Shown: positions 36,530 to 45,805, counted from the stretch's first letter. The stretch: 64,000 bases of DNA from Pseudomonas sp. ICMP22404 (GCF_006227205.1 NZ_VCNG01000006.1:248001-312000), one strand, 5' to 3'. Translations and numbers: made by a program. Notes: generated by a model from the sequence alone, not told the origin.

Positions 36530-37924
36530 ATGACTGCGCTGACAACCCTTCACCGACCCGCCACCGAGCGACCGTTTACAGATCCGTTTACTGCCGCCGG
36601 AAACATGCGCCAATGCTACGAGCGGTTGCTCCAGGGCCCGGACGATGCCGACCGGCAAGCCGTGGCCCAAGGCTTTCTCCAGTCATGCCTGGAAAAGGCC
36701 GCGGCGCTGCCCCAGGAAATGCCCGACGATCCCATGGCCCTGCAGGCCTGGGTCGAGCAGCACAGTGCCGGCGTGGCCCGGCAATACGGTGATTATCTGG
36801 AGCGGCGCAAGAATGGAGGGGCGCGGGAGTTTTTTACCAGCAAGGCCCACGCCTTGTACTTTCTACAGGCGGTCGCACCGACCAAGCTGGTGGACGGCGC
36901 CTGGTTGTATGGCGTGCTCAAACACTGGCACGACCACCGCTTTGAAGGACTACTGTGTACCTACCTGGAAGAGTTGGGCGACGGCGTCCCGGCGCAGAAC
37001 CATGTGGTGATCTACCGCAAGCTGCTCGCCGAACACGGCCTGGCAGACGCCCCGGACATCGACGATGAGCGCTACCTGCAAGGTGCGGTGCAACTGGCGC
37101 TGGGGTACGCGGGCGATGAATACCTGCCGGAAGTCATCGGTTACAACCTGGGCTACGAGCAACTGCCCTTGCATCTGTTGATCAGCGCCTACGAGCTGAG
37201 CGAACTGGACATTGACCCGTATTACTTCACCCTCCACGTGACCATCGATAACGCCAGCACCGGTCACGCCTACAAAGCTGTGCAATCGCTGTTGCAACTG
37301 ATGCCGATGGAAGCCGACCGCGACGCCTTCTGGCGGCGGGTGACCCTGGGGTATCGCCTCAATGACCTGGGGCAGGGCAGCCGGGCGATCATCGAGTCCT
37401 TCGACCTGTATCGCGAAGTCCTGGACATGCTCGAACGCAAACGCCCGTTCGGCCAGCACATGCATTCCGATTACTGCAAGTTCGAGGGCAAGACGGTCAA
37501 CCAGTGGCTGGCGGTGCCGGGCCAATTGGAAGGTTTTCTCGACGCGCTGCAAGGCAAAGGCTGGATCCGGCGGCATGAAAACCCACAGAACAGTCGGTTC
37601 TGGACCCTGATCGAAGGGGCCGGCGCGGCGATGTTCGGGGTGTTCAGCCCCTACGAAAAACAGCTGTTGCACGATTGGATCGCCGGCGACTGGCTGGACG
37701 AGGGCTCCCGTGCGGCGCCCCGGCGCAACCACGGTGCCGCCAGCGAGCCGCCAACGCCAGCGGAAGATCCCGATGTGCAAAGTCTGCAGCAGGCCCTGCG
37801 TGGCCAATCGCCCGACCAGCAGATGCAGACGTTGATGCCCTGGCTTTCGCCCCGTTGCCACAGCCATCCGGCCGGGTTACTGGCGACCCGTCGGTTCATC
37901 GAACTCAAATCCGTACTGCGCTAG
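36530..37924 (+). CDS. Haem-oxygenase-like diiron enzyme (HDO family)
   Basis: The 464-residue protein contains a haem-oxygenase-like domain of the 'iron-containing redox enzyme' family (about residues 110-260). Candidate metal ligands are E148 (EELGDG), H158, E210 (GYE), H236 and D240 (HVTID) and H246 (TGHA). The last helix reads H-x3-D-x5-H instead of the usual H-x3-D-x2-H. Family members such as UndA, BesC and SznF use O2 and a labile Fe cofactor to cleave or oxidise fatty acids, amino acids or guanidines; the substrate here is unknown. GAGG precedes the ATG. The methyltransferase gene follows after 9 bp, so it starts a tight operon. Confidence 0.8.
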   Translation: MTALTTLHRPATERPFTDPFTAAGNMRQCYERLLQGPDDADRQAVAQGFLQSCLEKAAALPQEMPDDPMALQAWVEQHSAGVARQYGDYLERRKNGGAREFFTSKAHALYFLQAVAPTKLVDGAWLYGVLKHWHDHRFEGLLCTYLEELGDGVPAQNHVVIYRKLLAEHGLADAPDIDDERYLQGAVQLALGYAGDEYLPEVIGYNLGYEQLPLHLLISAYELSELDIDPYYFTLHVTIDNASTGHAYKAVQSLLQLMPMEADRDAFWRRVTLGYRLNDLGQGSRAIIESFDLYREVLDMLERKRPFGQHMHSDYCKFEGKTVNQWLAVPGQLEGFLDALQGKGWIRRHENPQNSRFWTLIEGAGAAMFGVFSPYEKQLLHDWIAGDWLDEGSRAAPRRNHGAASEPPTPAEDPDVQSLQQALRGQSPDQQMQTLMPWLSPRCHSHPAGLLATRRFIELKSVLR

Positions 37925-37933
37925 GAGCCCTGC

Positions 37934-38935
37934 ATGAATCAGGAAGACCGCCTGTCCGAACCCGACCTGGCGCTGCTGCAGCTGGGCCGTCGCCTGCAAG
38001 CCGACGGGTATCGCTTCATCACGCCAACGCCGTTGACCCACGAACGGGTCAACCAGCGGCCCGGCAACGAGCGTTCCAGGACGTTGCGCGACATCTTCGG
38101 CTGGTCGCGGCCATTTGCGCCGGGGCTGATTTCCGCCGATGAGCAGCGTCAGCTGCAAGAAGCCGAGGTGCTGGAGGAACGCCAGGGGCTGCTCCACAGC
38201 CGGGTGCGTTGGTCGAGCCTGGACGGGTTGCTGTTTGCCCATTCGGCATTTCCTACCCAGTCCAGTGATGCGGTGTTTTTCGGCCCGGACAGCTACCGCT
38301 TCGCGCAGCTGATCCACACCCATCTGCAACAGAACTTCACGGCGGTGCATCGGGCCGTGGACATTGGCTGCGGCGCCGGTGTTGGAGCGATTGTGATTGC
38401 CCGGGCCCGTCGCGAGGCTCAGGTGCTGGCGCTGGACATCAACCCGCTGGCCCTGCGCCTGAGTGCGGTCAACGCCGCGTTGGCCGAAGTCGGCAACCTC
38501 GAGATCGCTCACAGCGACCTGCTGCAAGACGTGGACGGCCAGTTCGACCTGATCGTCGCCAACCCGCCGTACATGGCCGATCCGGCAGAGCGTGCCTATC
38601 GTGATGGTGGTGGCGTCCTCGGCGCCGGGCTGTCGTTGCGCATTGTCGAGCAGGCGTTGCCCCGCCTTACGCCGGGCGGCTCGCTGGTGCTCTACACCGG
38701 CGTGGCGATGGTCGATGGCCGTGACCCGTTCCTGGAGGCGTTGGGTGCGTGGCGCGACTCGCCGGAATTTGGCTGGACCTACAAGGAATTGGACCCGGAC
38801 GTCTTTGGTGAAGAACTGCTGACACCGGGTTATCGGGACGTGGAAAGGATCGCCGTGGTGGCGTTGGTGGTAACCCGCATTGGCGCGGGATTCGGAGGGA
38901 TTATCGATGAACAGGCGTCTGAAGTTCGGCATTGA
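37934..38935 (+). CDS. SAM-dependent methyltransferase (N5-glutamine/HemK-like)
   Basis: The 333-residue protein has the class I SAM-binding motif VDIGCGAGVGAIVIARA (about residue 142) and the NPPY motif (VANPPYM, about residue 214) used by methyltransferases that act on planar amide or amino nitrogens. The N-terminal 120 residues are not similar to anything I know. GGAG lies before ATG 37934. Its 3' end overlaps the next gene by 29 bp, so expression is coupled. The substrate may be the product of the HDO enzyme or of the downstream ligase; that is inference. Confidence 0.85.
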   Translation: MNQEDRLSEPDLALLQLGRRLQADGYRFITPTPLTHERVNQRPGNERSRTLRDIFGWSRPFAPGLISADEQRQLQEAEVLEERQGLLHSRVRWSSLDGLLFAHSAFPTQSSDAVFFGPDSYRFAQLIHTHLQQNFTAVHRAVDIGCGAGVGAIVIARARREAQVLALDINPLALRLSAVNAALAEVGNLEIAHSDLLQDVDGQFDLIVANPPYMADPAERAYRDGGGVLGAGLSLRIVEQALPRLTPGGSLVLYTGVAMVDGRDPFLEALGAWRDSPEFGWTYKELDPDVFGEELLTPGYRDVERIAVVALVVTRIGAGFGGIIDEQASEVRH

Positions 38936-40070
38936 AGAGGAGTATTTCATCACCGATCTGCAAACCCGCTGCATGCCCGAACAACCGTCTGAGGCCGCGG
39001 TGGCCGAATGCCGGATCGAGCTGGGCAAGCATTTCGCCCATGAAATGTTCCAGAGCCAGGTCGAGGTGGCGTCGCCCATCTTTCGCAGCCTGCCCGAAGC
39101 CGCCGATTACCTGACCGAGGTGCGCGCCGGACTGACCCGACGCTTGGCACCCCATGGCCTGGGGCTGCTCAGCGCCGGCTCTCACCCGATGGCCACTCAG
39201 CGATTGCAGCCCACCGATGAACTGCACTTCCAGCAACTGTTCGATGATTACCAGCGGGTGGCCCGGCGCAGCGTGCTGTCGGGCCTGCATGTGCACGTCG
39301 AGGTCCCGGCCGACCGGGATCGGGTCCGGGTGATGAACGAGGTCTTGCCCTGGCTGCCGATGTTTCTCGCGTTGAGCGCTTCGTCACCGTTCTGGAACGG
39401 TGCGTATAGCGGCTTCAACAGCTACCGCCAGGTCGCCTGCGATGAGTGGCCGCGCATGGGCGTCCCGGAGTTTTTCGACGACGAGTCGGCGTTTGCCGAG
39501 TACGTCGATTTGCTCATGCGCACCGGCTCGATTCGCCAGGCCAGCGATTGTTGGTGGGTGATTCGACCTTCCTCGCATTTCCCCACTCTGGAAATGCGTA
39601 TCTGCGATGCCTGTCCGCGGATCGACGACGTCCTGTGCCTGGTCTCGCTGTTTCGCCTGATGGTGGCCCATGCCATTGCCCAACCCAAGCCCGGGGCACG
39701 CTACAGCCAGACGTCCCAATGGATCCTCAAGGAAAATCGCTGGCGGGCCAAGCGCCACGGGATCCTCGCGGAGTTCATCATCGAGGGACAGGAGCAGCCG
39801 ATGCTCATCGGTGAATGGCTGACCCTGGCCGAGCAGACCTTTGGTGAAACGGCCGCGACCCTCGGGGTGAGCGACGTGTTCAAGCAGGCGCGGCGGATCG
39901 TGCAAGAAGGCACCAGTGCCGACCGGCAAGTGGTGCTCTACGAGCAAGGGCTGCTGCTGGGGGATACGCCTGTGCAGGCCCTTGGCCGGGTCGTCGATCA
40001 ACTGGTGTCGGAAACCGCCGGGCTGCCCGTGGCCGGTCCCACGCTACAGCAAGTCGCAGGTGGCCGATGA
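38907..40070 (+). CDS. ybdK: Carboxylate-amine ligase, YbdK family (glutamate-cysteine ligase-like)
   Basis: The 387-residue protein starts MNRRLKFGIEEEYFITDLQT with a strong GGAGG 8 bases before the ATG. The GIEEEY start, the 'GLHVHVEVP' segment (about residue 135) and 'WWVIRPSSHFPTLEMRICD' are YbdK/GCS2 signatures for ATP-dependent amide bond formation. YbdK proteins ligate glutamate to amines weakly in vitro, with physiological substrates mostly unknown. It overlaps the methyltransferase gene by 29 bp and the ligD start by 4 bp. In this operon it could conjugate the HDO or methyltransferase product. Confidence 0.9.
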   Translation: MNRRLKFGIEEEYFITDLQTRCMPEQPSEAAVAECRIELGKHFAHEMFQSQVEVASPIFRSLPEAADYLTEVRAGLTRRLAPHGLGLLSAGSHPMATQRLQPTDELHFQQLFDDYQRVARRSVLSGLHVHVEVPADRDRVRVMNEVLPWLPMFLALSASSPFWNGAYSGFNSYRQVACDEWPRMGVPEFFDDESAFAEYVDLLMRTGSIRQASDCWWVIRPSSHFPTLEMRICDACPRIDDVLCLVSLFRLMVAHAIAQPKPGARYSQTSQWILKENRWRAKRHGILAEFIIEGQEQPMLIGEWLTLAEQTFGETAATLGVSDVFKQARRIVQEGTSADRQVVLYEQGLLLGDTPVQALGRVVDQLVSETAGLPVAGPTLQQVAGGR

Positions 40071-42676
40071 CCAGCAAGAGCCTCGATGACTACAACCGCA
40101 TGCGTGATTTCGCCGCCACCCCGGAGCCGGCGGCGAAGCGCTCACGCAAGTCGAAGAAAAGCGCCCACGCCTTGCAGTTCTGCATCCAGAAACACGACGC
40201 CTCGCGGCTACATTATGACTTTCGCCTGGAGCTGGACGGCGCGCTGAAGAGCTGGGCGGTACCCAAGGGACCGAGCCTGGACCCCAAGTCCAAGCGCCTT
40301 GCGGTGCATGTCGAAGACCATCCACTGGATTACGCGACGTTCGAAGGCAGCATTCCCGAAGGCCATTACGGCGCGGGCGATGTCATTGTCTGGGACCGGG
40401 GCGTGTGGATCCCCCAGGGCGATCCACATGAGGCCTACGAGAAAGGGCGGCTCAAGTTCGAGCTGCAAGGCGAGAAGCTGGCCGGCCTGTGGAACCTGGT
40501 GCGCACTCACATGCCGGGCAAGCAGGAACAGTGGTTCCTGATCAAGCACCAGGACGACGCAGCCCGGCCCGAAAGTGAATACGACGTGGTGCAGGCCGAG
40601 CCGGACAGCGTGCTCAGCGACCGCACCATCGTGCCCAAGCGCCGTGGCAAAGCCGCCGCTGCCAAAGCGGTGAAACAGCCGGATAAAGCCGCCAGGCCCA
40701 AACCCAAGCCATCGAAGAAAACCTCGACAACCACTCTCAGCGGCGCAGTAGCCGGACCGCTGCCCGAGACGCTCAAACCGGAGCTGGCAACCCTTGTGGA
40801 AAGCGCCCCCGACGGCGAATGGCTCTACGAAATAAAATTCGACGGCTATCGGGTCATGGCTCGCATCGAAAACGGTGATGTGCGCCTGATCACCCGCAAC
40901 GGCCACGACTGGACCCACAAGTTGCCCAGCCAAGCCAAGGCGCTGGCCGGGCTCGGGCTCGAGTCGGCCTGGCTCGATGGGGAAATGGTGGTGGCCGACG
41001 AACAGGGCGTGCCGGATTTCCAGGCCCTGCAAAATGCCTTCGACGCCGGCAGCAGTGGCAAGATCGCGTATTACCTGTTCGATCTGCCTTATCTCAATGG
41101 CATGGACTTGCGCAAAGTGCCGGTGGAGCAGCGCCGGGCTGCGCTGGCGGCGGTGCTGGAGCGTAACGAGGACCCGTTGCTGCGTTTCTCCGATGCTTTC
41201 GAGGAAACCCCGGAGGCGTTGCTCAACAGCGCCTGCCAGATGCAGATGGAAGGGCTGATCGGCAAGCGCGCGGGCAGTGCCTATGTGTCCCGGCGCAGCA
41301 GCGATTGGATCAAGCTCAAATGCAAGAACCGCCAGGAGTTCGTGGTGGTCGGCTTCAGCGAGCCCAAGGGCGCTCGCAGTGCTTTCGGCGCGTTGCTGCT
41401 GGGGTTGCATGACGCCGACAGCGGCGAACTGCGTTATGCCGGCAAGGTCGGCACCGGGTTCAACGAAACCACCCTCAAAAGCATTCACCAGCAATTGCTG
41501 CCCCTGGAGGCGAAAAAAGCGGCCGTGGTGAATCCGCCCACCGGCTACGAGGCCAAGGGCGTTCACTGGCTCAAGCCGACGTTACTGGCCGAAGTGGCGT
41601 ATGCCGAGATGACCAAGGAGGGGGCCGTGCGCCACGCGGTATTCCATGGCTTGCGCAGCGACAAGCCGGCCAAGGAGATTACCCAGGAACGCCCGAAAGC
41701 CGTGGACGAGCCAGCAGAGGCCGCAAAAAAACCGGCCAAATCCGCTACCAAGACCAAGATCAAGACCACTCAGGCCCCGGCGATGGACGGCAAGGTTCGG
41801 ATCACCCACCCCGACCGGATTATCGACGCCACCACCGGTACCACCAAGCTGCAACTGGCTGAGTATTACGCCAGCGTCTCTGAATTCATTCTGCCGGAAC
41901 TGGCCGATCGCCCGGTGGCGTTGGTGCGGGCGCCGGACGGGATCGCCGGCGAGCTGTTCTTCCAGAAGAACCCCGAGCGCCTGGCGATTCCCGGCATTAC
42001 CAGCCTGGACAAGGCACTGACCGGGCAGCCGGTGATGATCATCAACAATGCCGAGGCCCTGATCGGCGCGGTGCAGATGAGTACGGTGGAACTGCACACC
42101 TGGAATGCCACCGCCGTGGATCTGGACAAGCCGGATCGTTTCGTCCTCGACCTCGACCCGGACCCGGCACTGCCCTGGAAAAGCATGGTGGAAGCCACCC
42201 AGCTGACCTTGTCGGTGCTCGACGAACTCGGCCTCAAGGCGTTTCTCAAGACCAGTGGTGGCAAGGGCATTCATGTGGTGGTGCCGTTGACCCGCAAACT
42301 CGGCTGGGACGAGGTCAAGGGGTTCAGCCACGCCATTGTCAGCCATATGGCGAAGCTGCTGCCGGATCGTTTCTCTGCTGTTTCAGGGCCGAAGAACCGG
42401 GTCGGACGGATCTTCATCGACTACCTGCGCAACGGTCTGGGCGCCACCACCATCTGCGCCTACGCCGTCCGGACCCGTGAAGGGCTGCCAGTGTCGGTGC
42501 CGATCTTTCGGGAGGAGGTGGCGGAGCTCAAGGGGGCGAACCTGTGGAATGTGCACAACGTCCATGAGCGTCTGGCGGAAGTGGGGCACGAACCCTGGGC
42601 CGACCTGAAGAAAACCCGCCAGAGCATCACGGCCGACATGCGTCGGCGGATTGGGATGAAGAAAACGGATAAATAA
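40067..42676 (+). CDS. ligD: ATP-dependent DNA ligase LigD (non-homologous end joining)
   Basis: The 869-residue protein has the Pseudomonas domain order: an N-terminal 3'-phosphoesterase (HYDFRLE; about residues 35-170), an ATP-dependent ligase with adenylation Lys K257 (YEIKFDGYR), and a C-terminal archaeo-eukaryotic primase-like polymerase with metal-binding D695 and D697 (DLDPDPA). Two Lys/Ala/Pro-rich linkers (about 185-230 and 530-575) join them. It seals double-strand breaks with Ku in stationary phase. No ku gene is in this window. Its ATG overlaps the ybdK stop (ATGA), so it depends on translation of upstream metabolic genes. Confidence 0.97.
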   Translation: MTSKSLDDYNRMRDFAATPEPAAKRSRKSKKSAHALQFCIQKHDASRLHYDFRLELDGALKSWAVPKGPSLDPKSKRLAVHVEDHPLDYATFEGSIPEGHYGAGDVIVWDRGVWIPQGDPHEAYEKGRLKFELQGEKLAGLWNLVRTHMPGKQEQWFLIKHQDDAARPESEYDVVQAEPDSVLSDRTIVPKRRGKAAAAKAVKQPDKAARPKPKPSKKTSTTTLSGAVAGPLPETLKPELATLVESAPDGEWLYEIKFDGYRVMARIENGDVRLITRNGHDWTHKLPSQAKALAGLGLESAWLDGEMVVADEQGVPDFQALQNAFDAGSSGKIAYYLFDLPYLNGMDLRKVPVEQRRAALAAVLERNEDPLLRFSDAFEETPEALLNSACQMQMEGLIGKRAGSAYVSRRSSDWIKLKCKNRQEFVVVGFSEPKGARSAFGALLLGLHDADSGELRYAGKVGTGFNETTLKSIHQQLLPLEAKKAAVVNPPTGYEAKGVHWLKPTLLAEVAYAEMTKEGAVRHAVFHGLRSDKPAKEITQERPKAVDEPAEAAKKPAKSATKTKIKTTQAPAMDGKVRITHPDRIIDATTGTTKLQLAEYYASVSEFILPELADRPVALVRAPDGIAGELFFQKNPERLAIPGITSLDKALTGQPVMIINNAEALIGAVQMSTVELHTWNATAVDLDKPDRFVLDLDPDPALPWKSMVEATQLTLSVLDELGLKAFLKTSGGKGIHVVVPLTRKLGWDEVKGFSHAIVSHMAKLLPDRFSAVSGPKNRVGRIFIDYLRNGLGATTICAYAVRTREGLPVSVPIFREEVAELKGANLWNVHNVHERLAEVGHEPWADLKKTRQSITADMRRRIGMKKTDK

Positions 42677-42697
42677 TAGGGATTTTCAGTGGACTTC

Positions 42698-42792
42698 TGT
42701 GGCGAGGGGGATTTATCCCCGCTGGGCTGCGAAGCGGCCCCAAAATCTTGGGTCCGCTGCGCGCCCCAGCGGGGATAAATCCCCTCGCCACA
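42698..42792. repeat. Long inverted repeat of the 'GTGGCGAGGGGATTTATCCCC' family
   Basis: TGTGGCGAGGGGGATTTATC and its inverse GATAAATCCCCTCGCCACA bracket about 50 bases that themselves contain a short 'GCGCAGCG...' stem. It lies between ligD and the Yip1 gene and could act as a shared bidirectional 3' element. Related copies are at 44112 and 45692. Confidence 0.85.
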
Positions 42793-42822
42793 GAGCGTCC
42801 GGCGCAGGATCCCATCGGCTGA

Positions 42823-43434
42823 TCAACCCACCGGAAACCGCAGATACTCCGGCTGCAACACGTTGAACCACAGCAGGATCATCTCCACCAGCATAGTCAC
42901 CAATACCAGCAACCCAACCCCCCAGACACTCGCCGAATACAACAGCCCCTGTTCCTTCTTGAGGCTCATGAATTTGGGCAGGCCGATAAACAGCAGGTAC
43001 GTCGAATAGGCCGAGGCCACCAGCAGCACGGCCACCGCCAGCCAACGGCTGGGGTACAGCCCGGAAATCCCGGCCAGGAAGTACGGTGTGGCGGTATAGG
43101 CGGCAAAGCCGATGCATTGATTGACGGTCGGGCGCGCCTCGAAGGTGCGTGACATCCAGCGAATGAACAGGCCCATGAGCGCCACGCCGGCGACGATGGT
43201 CAGGTACAGCAGCACGCACAGTTGCAGTGCGCTGTGGGCCGTGAGGCGTACCGTTTCGTTTTCGGCCAGGCTCCAACCGGTCCAGGTGGTGCCGATGAAC
43301 AGGCACGCCGCCGGGATCAGGGCCAGCAACAACAAGTGGCCGAGATAATGGCGCGGGTGGGCCTGTTCTTCTTCGCGGATGTCCTGCCAGGCGAACTCGG
43401 GATGCGTGAACAGTTTGACGAAAGGTGCGGACAT
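42823..43434 (-). CDS. Yip1-family membrane protein
   Basis: The 203-residue protein has a hydrophilic start (FVKLFTHPEFAWQDIREEE) and five hydrophobic helices, the pattern of bacterial Yip1/DUF1282 proteins. A perfect AGGAGG lies 5 bases before the ATG. Its function is not established. It is convergent with ligD. Confidence 0.85.
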   Translation of the reverse strand: MSAPFVKLFTHPEFAWQDIREEEQAHPRHYLGHLLLLALIPAACLFIGTTWTGWSLAENETVRLTAHSALQLCVLLYLTIVAGVALMGLFIRWMSRTFEARPTVNQCIGFAAYTATPYFLAGISGLYPSRWLAVAVLLVASAYSTYLLFIGLPKFMSLKKEQGLLYSASVWGVGLLVLVTMLVEMILLWFNVLQPEYLRFPVG

Positions 43435-43602
43435 GACGACCTCCTGATCGAGACAGCCTCAGCGTGAGGCCCTTATGGATTTTGAGGTGTGGGAATGAGT
43501 GGGGGTTTCATTTATTTGGCGGGGCCTGCCCGGAGGTGATCAGAGGGAATGAATCCAAGCGGCAGGGGTCAACCCATCAGCATCCCAGAAGGACTCTGTA
43601 CC

Positions 43603-44103
43603 ATGACTGTCGCCCATTCCCTGGTTGATTACTTGCAAGCCCATGACTTGCGCCTGACCACGGCCGAATCCTGTACCGCTGGCCAGATCATCACGCTGTT
43701 GGCGGAGGTGCCGGGCAGCGGTTCGCTGATCGAAAGCGGTTACGTGGTGTATTCCCCCGAGGCGAAACAACGGCTGTTGGGCGTGAGCCCGCGCACCATC
43801 GATACCTTCAACCTCACCAGTCGCGAAGTGGCGCAGGAAATGGCCCTCGGCGCGTTGCACGATGCCAACGCCAATGTGGCGGTGGCCACCACCGGCATCC
43901 TCGGACCGGACGACATGGATGGCATTCCCGCCGGCACCGTGTGCTTCGCCTGGGCCTTCCAGATCAATGGCAAGCGGGCGCTGTTCAGCCGCCAGGAGCG
44001 TTTTTTCGGCACGCGTGGGCAGGTGCAGTTGTGGGCCGCCGAGCACGCGCTGCTGCAACTGCGGCACTTTCACCAGCGGGCACTGGCGGGTGAGTACCGA
44101 TAG
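43603..44103 (+). CDS. pncC: CinA-like nicotinamide-nucleotide amidohydrolase (PncC)
   Basis: The 166-residue protein is the C-terminal CinA domain alone. It has the 'LTTAESCTAGQI' active-site loop, 'ESGYVVYSPEAK' and 'TGILGPDDMDGIPAGTVCFA', typical of PncC. It hydrolyses nicotinamide mononucleotide to nicotinate mononucleotide in pyridine-nucleotide salvage. AGAAGGA precedes ATG 43603; a longer frame from 43549 is unlikely. Confidence 0.9.
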   Translation: MTVAHSLVDYLQAHDLRLTTAESCTAGQIITLLAEVPGSGSLIESGYVVYSPEAKQRLLGVSPRTIDTFNLTSREVAQEMALGALHDANANVAVATTGILGPDDMDGIPAGTVCFAWAFQINGKRALFSRQERFFGTRGQVQLWAAEHALLQLRHFHQRALAGEYR

Positions 44104-44111
44104 GGCATCTC

Positions 44112-44141
44112 TGTGGCGAGGGAGCTTGCTTCCTCGCCACA
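44112..44141. repeat. Short inverted repeat after pncC
   Basis: TGTGGCGAGG and CCTCGCCACA form a stem around GAGCTTGCTT, a compact relative of the repeats at 42698 and 45692. It sits between convergent pncC and the SDR gene. Confidence 0.7.
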
Positions 44142-44178
44142 AGAAAATTCGCCACAAGGGGGGGGGAGGCTGCATGGG

Positions 44179-45036
44179 TTACAGGATCGGCTTGCCCCCG
44201 GTTATCCCATACCGTGACCCGGAGATGTAGCTGGACTCATCCGACGCCAGCAGCACATAGATCGGCGCCACTTCCACCGGTTGGCCCGGGCGACCCAGGG
44301 GCGTCTGGGAACCAAAGTTCTGAACCTCTTCCTCAGGCATGGTCGCAACAATCAGCGGTGTCCAGATCGGCCCCGGCGCCACGCTGTTGACCCGGATGCC
44401 CTTGGGCCCGAGCATCTGCGCCAGACCGCCGGTGAAGTTGGCGATGGCACCCTTGGTGGTGGCATAGGCCAGCAGGGTCGGTTTGGGCATGTCGGAGTTG
44501 ACCGAACTGGTGTTGATGATCGAACCACCGGCTTTCATGTGCGGCACAGCGGCCTGGCAGATCCTGAACATCGAGGTGATGTTGATATCGAATGTGCGTA
44601 CCCATTCCTCATCCGGAATGTCCTCCAGATGCTCGTGGGTCATCTGGAATGCGGCATTGTTGACCAGGACATCGATGCGTCCGAAGCGCGCGACGGTCTC
44701 ATCGACGACTTTGCGGCACTGGGCCTTGTCCGCCAGGTCGCCCGGCAACAACAGGCACTGGCGGCCAGCCTGCTCGACCCAGCGGGCGGTTTCCCGGGCG
44801 TCTTCGTGCTCATCCAGATAAGAAATGGCCACGTCCGCGCCTTCACGGGCAAACGCGATTGCTACGGCGCGACCAATGCCGCTGTCGGCACCGGTGATCA
44901 AGGCGATTTTGCTCGCCAAACGCCCGGAACCGGTGTAACTCTGTTCGCCACAATCGGGATACGGGTCCATTCTTCGCTGGGAGCCAGGCACCGGTTGGCT
45001 TTGTTTCGGGAAAGGCGGGGTAGGGTAGTCGACCAT
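44179..45036 (-). CDS. SDR-family oxidoreductase (YghA/glucose-dehydrogenase-like)
   Basis: The 285-residue protein is a classical short-chain dehydrogenase with the dinucleotide motif TGADSGIGRA, NNAA at strand 4, active-site Tyr in YATTKG and a catalytic Ser in INTSSVNSD. A 40-residue N-terminal extension (KQSQPVPGSQRRMDPYPDCG) is typical of the YghA subgroup, linked to osmotic and general stress. I chose ATG 45036 (GGAG 6 bases upstream). NAD(P)H-dependent oxidation of a sugar or aldehyde is likely. It is divergent from the VOC gene. Confidence 0.9.
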   Translation of the reverse strand: MVDYPTPPFPKQSQPVPGSQRRMDPYPDCGEQSYTGSGRLASKIALITGADSGIGRAVAIAFAREGADVAISYLDEHEDARETARWVEQAGRQCLLLPGDLADKAQCRKVVDETVARFGRIDVLVNNAAFQMTHEHLEDIPDEEWVRTFDINITSMFRICQAAVPHMKAGGSIINTSSVNSDMPKPTLLAYATTKGAIANFTGGLAQMLGPKGIRVNSVAPGPIWTPLIVATMPEEEVQNFGSQTPLGRPGQPVEVAPIYVLLASDESSYISGSRYGITGGKPIL

Positions 45037-45225
45037 GTCGTTCTCCAGGCAAGGTGTGGATGCGATGGAGGGTGGACCGCGGTTTTTTCGGCAGAGTTCG
45101 GTTGGATCATTCAGCCGGTCGATGAGCGTTGCGCAGGGCGTTTCGTCGACCAATAGTGACCCACAGCGAATGTTGGAGAACAGGAATTCTCCAATGGCCA
45201 TAGGTCATGCAACAAGGAGATAGCA

Positions 45226-45630
45226 TTGTTCAGTCATATACAGATCGGCGCGCGCGACTTGCCGAAGATGATCGCTTTCTATGATGCAGTCCTTGGTTGC
45301 CTGGGACTGGTGCGCATGGACAGCGAAAACGATTCTGGCCCGCCCGGAGAAGGCTGGCACCAACCGGGCAAGCACTGGCCCCAGGTATTCGTGCAACAGC
45401 CCTTCAACGGCTTGCCCGCCACGTGGGGCAACGGCATGCAGGTCAGCTTCGCCGCCGACTCACCGCAAACCGTGCGCGCCGCCTGGGAACTGGCCATTGC
45501 CATGGGGGGCTTCGACGAAGGCCCACCTGGCCCGAGGCCGCAGTACTCGGAAGGCTACTTTGGCGCCTATTGCCGGGATCCTGAGGGGAACAAGCTGTGT
45601 TTTGTATATGCGCCGGATCTGCATGAATGA
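45226..45630 (+). CDS. VOC-family (glyoxalase/dioxygenase-fold) protein
   Basis: The 134-residue protein is one vicinal-oxygen-chelate domain: the 'FSHIQIGARDLPKMIAFYDA' start supplies a metal His, and a Glu-type ligand is expected near the 'DPEGNKLCFVY' end. It starts at TTG 45226 with AAGGAG 6 bases upstream. The substrate is unknown; VOC proteins include glyoxalases and antibiotic-resistance enzymes. It is divergent from the SDR gene. Confidence 0.85.
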   Translation: MFSHIQIGARDLPKMIAFYDAVLGCLGLVRMDSENDSGPPGEGWHQPGKHWPQVFVQQPFNGLPATWGNGMQVSFAADSPQTVRAAWELAIAMGGFDEGPPGPRPQYSEGYFGAYCRDPEGNKLCFVYAPDLHE

Positions 45631-45691
45631 CCACTGATCCGACTGTGGCAAGAGGGATCTGTGCTTTGGGATGATTGTGGCTAACGGACTT

Positions 45692-45805
45692 TGTGGCGAG
45701 GGGATTTATCCCCGCTCGAGTGCGAAGCGCTCGCCCAGGGATTCTCAATGCTGGAAAAGCGGGGGGTTGCTACGCAACCCAACGGGGATAAATCCCCTCG
45801 CCACA
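45692..45805. repeat. Long inverted repeat of the 'GTGGCGAGGGGATTTATCCCC' family
   Basis: TGTGGCGAGGGGATTTATCC pairs with GGATAAATCCCCTCGCCACA about 75 bases away. This copy holds internal short stems (GAGTGCGAAGCGCTC-like and GGGTTGCTACGCAACCC) in its centre. It separates the VOC gene from the convergent aminotransferase gene. Confidence 0.85.
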
